A DNA stretch of 57,802 nt from Gnetum montanum. Its lineage: Eukaryota; Streptophyta; Gnetopsida; Gnetales; Gnetaceae. Positions 34,310 to 43,606 of the stretch are shown in pieces. The first letter of the stretch is position 1; each line of letters opens with the position of its first letter. The notes beneath the pieces are model-generated. The model searched no databases. It had not been told where the DNA came from and saw only the letters and a program-made list of their open reading frames with translations. The stretch spans positions 57,824 through 115,625 of the forward strand of contig MNCI01008940.1 of the NCBI GenBank assembly GCA_015680685.1, in the 5' to 3' direction. The position numbers and the translations under genes are program-made.

Positions 34310-35010
34310 AAAATTTTCTGAAATGTTCTGAAAGTTGCTGATGCTGGTAATTCTCTGCCATTTTCTAAAATATTTCTGGAATTTTTTGGAAGTTGAGGAA
34401 AGTTGCTGATGCTGGTAATTCTCTGCCATTTTCTGAAATATTTCTGGAATTTTCTGAAACTTCGATGAATAGTGTTCGCGCGATGAATAGTGTTTTACGC
34501 AGTGAATAGTGTTTCACGCAGATGAATAGTGATTAACGTAGTGAATAGTGTTTCACGCAGTGAATAGTGTTTTACGCTGATAAATAGTGTTCGTGCGATG
34601 AATAGTGTTTTACGCTGATGAATAGTATTCACGCAGTGAATAGTGTTTTACGCTGATGAATAGTATTCATGCAATGAATAGTGTTTTATGCTGATGAATA
34701 GTGATTACGCATCCTTACGCTCTGCAACGTAAGAAAATGTAGCCGCAGCGTAATCAACTGAAAATACCTCATTTAAGGTCCGAATCTTGATTTTCCAGAA
34801 GTTGCTGATGCTGAGGATCTTCTGCCATTTTCTGAAACTTTTCTGGAATTTTTTGAAACTTCGATGAATAGTGTTTGTGCGGTGAATAGTGTTTTACGTA
34901 GTGAATAGTGTTTTACGCTGATGAATAGTGTTTACGCATCCTTACACTATGCAGCGTAAGAAAATGTAGCCGCAGCGTAATCAACTGAAAATACCTCATT
35001 TAAGGCCCGA
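34310..35010. repeat. GAATAGTG minisatellite with higher-order duplication
   Basis: About fifteen units of 16-20 bases built on (G)TGAATAGTGTTTTACGC(A/TGA) occupy 34465-34700 and 34860-34935. Each cluster is preceded by the block GTTGCTGATGCTG..TCTGCCATTTTCTGAAA (34333, 34394 and 34800) and followed by ACGCATCCTTAC..GCGTAAG and GCAGCGTAATCAACTGAAAA (34705-34760 and 34935-34990). Unit plus flanks have therefore been duplicated. Similar GAATAGTG runs occur in plant LTRs and intergenic repeats. The element type is not known. Confidence 0.7.
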
Positions 35011-35189
35011 ATCTGGCCTGTTTTGACTCTGGGAACCGCTGGGGACCTTGATGAAGATCATGGGGGGTCCTTGTGCTTGATTCTGGCCTGTTTTGACTCA
35101 GTTTCGGGGCCCCAAACATTGGTGATGCTAATCCTTACGCTGTGCAGCATAAACACAACGCGAGCACATTGTACTTAGCCAAAATTGCA

Positions 35190-35880
35190 CTTTTTGACCT
35201 TAAAATGGATGATTCTTGATACCGAGACTTGCCGTCGTGATTTGTGGGCACTAGGGGGACCTTGCTTGCTCCATGGTGGGCTGCTTGAAGCCATTTCAGA
35301 GGCTTTGAAGTTGTTTGGAAGTGTTGCCAAAATTTTTGTGGTGTTTCACAAGTATCTATGATATTATTATTAGTGATCAAACTTCTTTGTCTAGTTTCTT
35401 TCTTTATATTAATAAGTATCTTTGACTGCTTATTCTCTATTGTATTTGGAAAGTTCATTTTGCAATATTTTCTAGCATCTCTTCAATAGTTAAATATCAT
35501 ATTCTTAAAATGTTGCTTTTCAATTACAACTTTAATTAGGAAAGCACCTAGTGATGGCTGAATAATTAACTTGTGTTTTGCAGTATTGATTCCCTTTTTT
35601 TTTTCTTTTTGGTGGGCTCAACTTGGTCAAGCTATCAACTTTTGTTGTAAATTGTTTCATATTTTTTATTGTTGCATCTATTTTTGTTTGGACAAAGTAT
35701 TCTTCCTCTATTTACAAAAAACCCTTTAGAGAGAAATGAAGAACTATGAGGGTAATTTTGAATAAGGGGTGGGTCAACGCCTAATCTTTTTCCTACCCCA
35801 AAGGGAAGGTTTTTGTAAAGATGAAAAATTGAAAAAGTATCCCCAAAACTATTGGGCTTTTTCATTAAAACTTTCTATTT
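35190..35880 (-). repeat. Dispersed repeat R, copy 2
   Basis: The inverted partner of 530-1078. On the minus strand it has CAATAGTTTTGGGGAT, the TATA-equivalent TTGTAAATAGAGG (about 35715), and a 107-codon open frame (35458-35135). The first forty or so residues of that frame align with copy 1. The part with IDTCETPQKFWQHF looks like a copia-type Gag (a Trp preceding a helix end), but this is weak. Promoter then coding start, in both copies, suggests the 5' part of an unclassified retroelement. From 35881 to 36169 nothing is recognised. Confidence 0.45.
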
Positions 35881-36169
35881 TACATTGGTGATCTGATGTA
35901 CTCTAATTTTTTAAAAAATTACTATTCTTTTTTATTATTATTTTGGTCCAAAACCTCCCTAAATTATAGTTTTGGTTTTGGTGCTCTATATGTAGAAATT
36001 GTAAACTCCTTTAGATACTTGAATCTCTACTTTGTAAACAATTACAAATAGGATAAATATGTCACGAGTTGAATAACATGATGAATTAAAGTTCTCTATA
36101 CACTTGAAAATAAGTACAAGGCATTAGGAGTATGAGCTTGGGAAGTCATAAAACAATGTTTCTAAACAA

Positions 36170-36840
36170 TCATATATCTTATTGTGTTGTATGGATGTGC
36201 AATGTGTGGGTGAGGTCTCAATGCAAAGTATTGCAAGTTATTGAAATGGCATAAAAGAATTTTTTGAAGGTTAATATGAACATCATATTCGATTTTGCTT
36301 TTGGAGTGTGATCTAGTTCCTCTAGAAGTTGAGGCTTTTTACCAATTTACTGCTATTATTCAAAAGTTCACAGAAGTAGAACAATCCAAGTTTTCTTAAG
36401 TAGTTCTTGAAAGTATGTTATAACAATGTTGGAATCAAGAATACAATGGCTCAAAACTTGCAATATCTTAGAAGAGAAGATCCAAAGCTATCCTAAGCAC
36501 ATTTAGAAGTTGGTTAAACAAATGAGTATTAGCAAAGTTATGGTCAAACGTAGTTGTCAAGAAAAAATTCTACTTGGAGCACATCAGAGGTAACTTTCTA
36601 GATTTACCTATCTAACATCTTAGAACCCATATGTTGATTACAACTTATAGTTTTATTAGCAAACTTTGTTTGAGTAAACATTGTTTAAGGATAGAAAGTG
36701 GAAGATGGATTTGCTTGCCAAAGGAAGAGCATAGATGTAGGTTATGTGGGTTTGGAGCCTTTGAGGATGAGCAACATGTTTTTCTTAGTTACCATATGAC
36801 TAAACATTTGAGGTAAAATTTTATATTTCCACCCAAAATT
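36170..36840 (+). pseudogene. 3' end of a second LINE type
   Basis: One frame with stops reads LIVLYGCAMCG (36178), LLLECDLVPLEVEAFYQF (about 36295-36348), then an open stretch 36631-36816 with LSKHCLRIESGRW and ERRCRLCGFG-like residues (actual HRCRLCGFGAFEDEQHVFLS). The order 'I(L/V)LYG.E.WG', 'P(I/L)E..A', '(H)..L.IE.GR(W/Y)', 'C.LC....EDE.H' is the C-terminal signature of LINEs of a kind common in animals and some non-angiosperm plants. It is distinct from the L1-type copies nearby. No upstream RT is seen. Clade assignment needs a search. Confidence 0.55.
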
Positions 36841-37699
36841 TATATGATTTATTTTTGTTAGATCTAAATAATAGTTAACCACCTTAAATTGATATTTTCT
36901 TGTGGGTCTACAGATGAAATGAAATCACCATCTTCCAATTCCATAATGGTAAAGGAAGTTGCATGAGGAGTAGAGTAAATTGCCAAAAGTACGTAAGGTG
37001 AAACACTCGATGAGCGTTGTTGTATTAATTGCTAGCCATTTGAGATGACATCGTGAGAAGTGGATCCCATGAAAAGTGCGTATGAGTTTGTAAAGTAACC
37101 AAGCTGTTTGAAGAAAGCCATTGCAATTCGCAGGTAAGTGAGGTGTGATGCTTGAAATATAAGTTGAGAGTAATATTGGCTAATCCTTAACATATGTGAC
37201 ATGGTCAAGATGTTCATGCATAATGTGGATTGGATAATCTCATTTGAAATAATAATCTTTCCTCCTGTTAGAACTCTGGGTACAAGTCAAAAAATAATCG
37301 AACCAATGATACCCAGATCAGCGTTTGCGATAAACTACATCTCAAAACCAAAGCCTGTTACACGGAGCGTACACGGATGTCCCAACTATACACGATTCTA
37401 TTCTGGCGTAGAATCATCCACTAAATATCGTCGTGTACAGTGTCAAGCTCGCTCACGCAATCTGGTTTCTGGCTGTGATGAGCCTAGCCCAAAACCTGGG
37501 CAAAAGCCACCGCCTAGCTAGGAAACCATGATGATTTCAACCATCCAAAGCCAGACAGCACATGATGAATTCTCGGAATTCATATTCGAATGCCGCAATT
37601 AGTGCCAACTACAGTGATCATAGATACCCGCCATTTGTATTGTTAATCTGGAGCCCTGCGCATCCGTCCATCGATTCGCCCACAAAATCCGGCCGTGGC
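36841..37699 (+). other. Intergenic sequence upstream of the host gene
   Basis: No gene supported. Base composition becomes less AT-rich from about 37265, which may mark the edge between repeats and gene-proximal DNA. A 106-codon open frame at 37201-37521 has no recognisable features and spans that shift. Confidence 0.4.
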
Positions 37700-38785
37700 C
37701 CGATACAGTAACTATTCTGAAGCCCCCGCCCAAAAGACCGCATAATTGCAGCCACTTCCTTCTCTCCTTACTTTTCCGCGTTGCATATTTTATTTATTCC
37801 TCCTCCCTCCTCCTCCTCCTCCTCCTCCTCTCTGGGTCCCAACCTTTAAGGTAAGTCGAGACATTGCTTTTGCCTTGTCCCCTGCAAACTGAAATCCTCC
37901 CTATCTCCCTCATTTCTGCTGCTTTAGGCGCCATTTTTACTGCATTGTGCGGATCCTTTTCAGAGCGGTAGTTGTTGCTGGTGATTGGCAAGGGAGGTGG
38001 TGCTGCAGCAGCAGCAATAAAGCTTTGCCCTGAGCCCAGGCCTTTGACCGCTCCCTCTTTTTCCATGCTTAGTCTTCTTGCAAAAGAAGAAGAGCAGGTC
38101 TAGGTCCGCTGAATTGCCACCACTTTCGGTTATTTATTGAACACAAAGTTGCCAATACCTGAAAAGCCCAATTCCGATTTGCAGGATTTGCTCTCCAGTC
38201 CAGATTCCGCTTCTTCTTCCATGAGTTATGCCTTTTCGTTTCGTCTGTGTGTGTGAATTCTCTGAATCTGGCTTGTGAGGGGTCGTCGGTTTCTGAGTGA
38301 AAGTCAGTACAATAGGGAAACTGAGGTGGGTTTGGTAGAATTTTGGGATATAGCAGGTGGGTTTTGAATTATATGTACTGCGGTGTGGAATTGGTGAATG
38401 AATCTGTCGTGCTACAGGTTATGTTGCCAGGATTTTCTTTAGGAGGACTGGTGAACTGAAACTAGGATCTTGCGTTCACGTGGTTTTGGTGTGTTTACAT
38501 AGGTGTTGAAAAGTTTTTGATTCTTTGTTACCGGTTTTTCACATAACGGGCCTTTGATATTTGTTTCATTCTCGGTGCTTTTGAGCCTCGCAATTGTCAG
38601 CCAACCCTTCCTTCAAGCGCAGAGTCTCCGGTGAAGCGTTGGTATTGGTTTTCTGGACCGAGAAATTGCCACGATTCAGTATCACCTTGTGCTTCTTGGA
38701 AAATAAGCAGGATTCATTCATCCATAAATTCTTGCTTCTGGGAACACGGTTGAAGAATCTGTGAAGCTTCTGGTACAGTCGATCA
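37700..38785 (+). promoter_or_regulatory. Promoter and 5' leader region of the C2H2/PARP-like gene
   Basis: A TATA-like CATATTTTATTTATT lies at about 37786-37800, just before a (TCC)n microsatellite (37801-37832), a typical plant 5'-leader tract. AAG|GTAAGT at about 37849-37855 is a near-perfect splice donor, so a 5'-UTR intron is likely. Possible acceptors are TTGTCAG at about 38600 and GGTACAG at 38773-38779, seven bases before the ATG. A G-box, CACGTG, is at 38477-38482. Start site and splicing are predictions. Confidence 0.4.
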
Positions 38786-40775
38786 ATGGCACAGCTAATG
38801 ATATTCAAGGGTTTGTTGGCACTTGGGGCACTTCTGATGCAGCTGCTTTTGTTCTTGTTTGTGGCGACATTTCCTGTAACAAGGAAAAGGAGCGCACCGA
38901 GCCAGAAAACAACATGGCCATTGTCATGGTTCTCGTTCAAGAGATTCCTGTCATGCGCCTCGGATCAGAACGAGGTGCATGATCCCCGCAAAGAAGTTAA
39001 GAATTCACGCAGAAAATGCTACCATAACATAGGTTGTGCAGGTTCTCTGCATGCTCTGAGGGATATTATTCACGGAAATGCAAAAGTTATGCAGAGACCA
39101 GAGGTTTCCTCTCCTGAAAGCTCCACAAGATCAACCTCCTCTAATGAACTGGTGGTGGCTGATCATGGCAGAATGTCGATGGGTTCAGGCAGGTGCTTCT
39201 CCCCAAAAACACCACTCATAGTGCACGAGAATCATGGATCTTTCAGAGGAATGCATCTGAGCAAGCTGTCGGGATGCTACGAATGTCATGTGATCGTGGA
39301 GCCGATCGAGTCCATCTCCAGAGATATGTCTCTTAGAGCTACAATCTATTCCTGTCAGATTTGTGGAGAGATCTTCTCCAAGTCCGAAGCCCTTGAACAG
39401 CATCAGGTTTCAAAGCATGCAGGTACGCTTGCTTAAGACCGAAAACTCATTGATTTTTCTTCATAGTCATTTTTTTGAAAGTTTTTAGTCTGATGTCCTA
39501 TTTTGGCTGAGCCTGTGAAATTATGGTTAGTTTTGAAACTGTAACGACACTGATTTTCCTGGATTTTGGGTGTCCTTGTGCATGTTTGGTCTTTAGACCA
39601 GTTTTTAGAATACTCGCAACTTGATTTTGCCTCGTCCTCCAAAGTCGATTTAGATCTAAAAAGGCGTTGACTATGTTGAAATCATGATATACAAGAATGT
39701 TTCAGTAAAAGACTAAAGGCTTTATCTCTGGCATTTGGAACAGAGTTCACGGCTAAATAAACGAACACAATATCATAATAAACGAAAATGTTCAGTTTCA
39801 GTTTCATTATTGCATCCTTCATTGGTTGGTCCTGGTTAGATCTCCTTCCAGTAAGGTATCGATTATCAAACATAATAATGTCATTAATGTGATTGTTACA
39901 TGCTTTAAAATCTTTTGCGCTCTCCTTTATGTTTTATTCACTGTGATACTCAAAAAGCAAAAGCCTCATATTATGATTGATGCATAAATTTTAGTTTAAA
40001 ATCTGTCTTTACACAATTCTGTTGGCATAATGAGCATTGTCCTCTTTGTTAAACTTAGCAAGGAAATCTAGGATTTATTCCTAGTGAAGAATGAGAAGGT
40101 TTCTAACGATTATTTCCTTTTTCTCCCTTTCTGCAATGCATTTCATCTGATGCAGTATCTGAGCTGGCCCTTGATGATTCGGCCAGAAACATAGTGGACA
40201 TCATCTTTAAAACAAGTTGGCTTAAAAAGGAGACAACTTACAAAATAGAAAAAATTCTCAAGATTCACAACAGTGGCAAAACCATTAATAGGTTTGAGGA
40301 TTACAGAGACATGGTCAAGGCCAAAGCCAACAAATCAACCAAAAAGCACCCAAGATGCATAGCAGATGGCAACGAGCTGCTTCGTTTCCATTGCACGTCA
40401 TTCACTTGTTCCCTTGGAACGAACGGGTTTACCAGTCTTTGCAGTTCCACTTACTGCAATGTCTGCAACATCATTAGAAACGGATTTTCTTCAAAGTTTG
40501 AAAATGGGAAAGGGATATACACTACATCAGGCAGTGGAAAAGCACATGATTCTGTTGGCATCACAGAGGAGGATAATCTGAAGCTCAAGAGAGCAATGCT
40601 GGTCTGCAGAGTGATTGCAGGGAAGGTTAGCAAGTCCCAAGATACAGATGAATTTCTGATTGGTGGCTATGATTCAATGGCAGGTGAGGCAGGTGTCTAT
40701 TCAAACATGGATGAACTCTATGTGTTCAATCCCAAGGCAGTGCTTCCTTGTTTTGTTGTCATGTACAGAATTTGA
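38786..40775 (+). CDS. C2H2 zinc-finger protein with PARP-like C-terminal domain (two exons)
   Basis: Coding exons are 38786-39422 and 40156-40775, giving 418 residues with no disruption. Residues 8-30 form a strongly hydrophobic segment (GLLALGALLMQLLLFLFVA), suggesting a membrane anchor or signal peptide. A C2H2 finger is at 190-211 (Cys190, Cys193, His206, His211). It is followed by DDSARNIVDIIFKTSW and KIEKILKIHN, then a C-terminal domain from about 280 similar to PARP-type ADP-ribosyltransferases. FHCT (His291), GKGIYTT (Tyr334) and DELYVFNP (Glu399) occupy the positions of the PARP H-Y-E triad. Cys297, Cys308, Cys313 and Cys316 form an extra possible metal site. The layout is that of the plant 'C2H2-like zinc finger protein' family (for example Arabidopsis AT1G75710), whose activity is, to my knowledge, not established. 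The first ATG was chosen because it keeps the hydrophobic segment; Met5 is possible. Confidence 0.9.
39423..40155 (+). other. Intron of the C2H2/PARP-like gene
   Basis: A 733-base phase-1 intron, CAG|GTACGC to TGATGCAG|TA. It falls directly after the zinc finger (KHA|VSEL), joining G with TA to make Val213. It is AT-rich, as plant introns are. Reading continues without a shift into NIVDIIF. Confidence 0.9.
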
Positions 40776-42507
40776 CATCTGATTGAGATGACAGAGTGTT
40801 TTTGGACTGTTTGCTGTTGGGTTTGGCATGCTCTGTTTGGTATATTGTGCAAAAATAGTTGGATTTGGCATTTTGTACGAGGCCTTTTGATACTGATTGT
40901 GAATTCTACACTAGTAGAATGCTGTAGGCAACGTTGTAAAATTTGTTCCGACTCTGCAAGCAGGCAGAAACCAGTGTGTGTGCATAATTACATAGACAAT
41001 GTAACTTGGAAAGTTTAGCCAAGATCATCAAAAGACTTTAGTAGAGGGTTTTAGGGGAATTCTTGGACAGTAGCTTATGTCTTTTTCACTGTTTGCTTCA
41101 TGCAGCAAGAAGATTCCAATTGTTTATGTATCACTTGTATTTGGTATGCCGAAAGATTGTGATTTTGGATTATTTAATACAGTATTTCTTCTTGATCTTG
41201 CCTTAGAGAAAAGGTTGATAATCATGTATCCTGAAAAAAGTTTAAAAAAGTACGGTGATCGGTTGAAACTTTATATAGAGATTTGTCCTTTTTTCGTTGG
41301 CATGCCGTCCATATCTGGAACAAACCTAACCCACCTTTTCTTTTGATTCCATTAAATGGGGGCCATGCTTATCCTCAGATCACGGCATTTGGGTCCCTTG
41401 TCCAGTACAGCTCCGAGAAGGATTTTTCCACACATTCGCTATCTCGTTTCTTTTATCTCGTAGAATTCTTGCATCTTAGCGGATTGTCGGGTTGCAACAA
41501 CCCAAGCAACATATGGGCAACGATTACTAACTTCAATAAAATTAAACAAGATTCCTCGTCAATAACGGCAGAACTGAGGAATATATTCTCCTAGTTTCGA
41601 TGTAATTAATTCGGCTGATTATGAATTCGCATCCATTTCCTTCTATGGCAAACAAACTTGTGGGATCGGAACATAATTGGCTGCATTTTGCGACACCGAA
41701 TTGCGTCATTTCTTCTGACCATAAGGATCTTATTTGATTAGAATTTGAACACTTGAACCTTTTTGAAACCGGACCTACAGAACGCTGCTTTTAATGTGAA
41801 GAAATACGTGGAACTGTTGCTGCTTAACGGAAACGGCAAACGAAATGATTCCGACAAGAGAATCGAAAGAGGATTTGATTGGGAACTAAGAAAGAGAGTC
41901 AAAAGGTGGTCTGGATGGATTGAATGGTACCTTGGTTTAACGATCGCAGTTTGTGGGGTTCGTGCAGCATGACGTATATTCATGGTTAATATTCATACGG
42001 CAAAAAGTCTGCTTGGTTTGTGCGGTTGGTGAGGTCTTTCTTTATTTTTTTATAAAAACGTAATATATGTTGATAGATATTACGGGTTTTTAGACATAAT
42101 AAAGCTTCATTTCATTTTATAACAAAATTTAAGATTCAAGGACCTATAGGATTTATAATTGATTTGTATGAATTTTTAATTACATCCATTCATACTAAAT
42201 AATTTAATATTTTTAAAGATTTTTTTAATTATGTAATTCAATAATTTTTACTGTGCCGACATTTCCATGCAAAGGTTCTTACACTTAAGTTAACTCTTCA
42301 TACCATTACTTAGATATGGTAAGGGGCTTGTTTATCAAGTCATAAAACTTGGGCATAGCAACTTTGAAAGAGGTTAGGATTTTGTTCATTCATCGTCCTT
42401 CCTAAGACCTTGCCTTAATAGGATGAGCATTGAATCTCTAGATGATGATCCTTTTTAATTTTCTCTCTAATTATTAATGGTTTAATAGCAAAACAAGTGT
42501 TACTCAT
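40776..42507 (+). other. 3' flank of the host gene
   Basis: The 3' UTR probably covers the first few hundred bases; no clear poly(A) signal stands out (AATAAAAT at 41536 is a distant candidate). Open frames at 41077-41346, 41283-41594 and 41763-41972 match nothing I know. From about 42020 the sequence is very AT-rich up to the LTR of element D. Confidence 0.45.
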
Positions 42508-43358
42508 TGATGAGCAGCAAGGTACCCTTACGCCCAACCATACGAATCACAAGCGTTCACGCACGATCCAGTCGAATTCCATGGACTTCATTGTTTCTAG
42601 TGCACTAGCCCTTTAAGAAGTGAATCTAGCCTTAAGGTCAATCGTTGTCTTCCCAATTACACTTGTGTTGCTTGTTGGTATGGTTAAGTGTAACTGAGGT
42701 ATTCGATTTTTACATTTTTATGTTTTATAGTTGGATAGTTGAATTGTAGATAAAAAGAGTTAAATTAACTAATTAACTAGCATTTTAACTAATCCTAACA
42801 TAAGTATCTGTTCCCACTTTCCGTACATGTCCTAAACCCACACGTATCCATTGTTGGACAACCAAGCACTACGCTACTGAGCATACCAAGCAATAATGTT
42901 GTTGGGATTACCAAATGAATACGTGTTATGCTCAAAGCAGTCGTACTTATGTATATAATCTATCTTGCTTAATTGTCTCATTAACACAATAACTGAGAAA
43001 TATTTAATAACTAATTGAAAACATTTAATGAATAACTGAAAACATTAAATGCATAAATAAAATAGCTAATATATCCAAAGTGCTGCAAGGTTTATCGAAA
43101 ATCTCATCTTTATTGCTGCACACACTGTCGTGCTCAGGTACAACAATGCTCAAATAAAGATCCATACACTCAATGACTCCTACTACGGGCACTCAGGGGA
43201 AAAAATTCTAACTTTTGAATGGAAAAAATGTAAGAGCTTCACTGCTACTAAAACCTATATTGTCATAAATGCGACTAGTAGGCATGTATTTATAGGCAAT
43301 AGATAAACATTGCGTCAATGAGGCCTCGTCAACACAGCCAACCAATGGCAACTCATCA
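42508..43358 (-). repeat. 3' LTR of element D
   Basis: An 851-base LTR, TGATGAGTTGCC to GCTGCTCATCA on the minus strand. U3 carries TTGACGAGGCCTCATTGACG (43332-43313) and the TATA box TATAAATA (43294-43287). It aligns with 54472-55217. R/U5 shares the TAATCC.A.CA..(A/G)TTATT..TTGGTA boxes with A and C. The bases before it on the minus strand, GTGTGGGTA, hold a short purine-rich tract. Confidence 0.85.
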
Positions 43359-43606
43359 TACCCACACAACTAAATGAAAACTCATCCTCGAGTTCTTTTA
43401 CAAAATTCAAAAGGTATGGGATTATTGACTAACTTTTCTTTAATAAAACAAACTAATTGACTTGAAAAAACATGGAGTGCTTGGGTGTACAGATCAACAC
43501 ATTACAAAAATGGTGGTGTTTAGAACACAAAATTAAACACCATGATACAACTCTTCAAAAATTGGGCAACACATTCCTTGATGGTGTGAAGCTTTGTTGG
43601 AGAAGA

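Noticed and set aside
34465-34700. CRISPR-like array
   Set aside because: Units are contiguous and degenerate, with no unique spacers, and the DNA is a plant nuclear genome.
37201-37521. Possible gene upstream of the C2H2/PARP-like gene
   Set aside because: No domain is recognised, and the frame crosses a composition boundary between repeat and gene-proximal DNA.
37801-37832. (TCC)n tract as a coding repeat
   Set aside because: It lies in the predicted 5' leader; such pyrimidine microsatellites are common there.
41763-41972. Small basic open frame downstream of the host gene
   Set aside because: No family resemblance, and an equally long frame exists on the opposite strand over the same bases.
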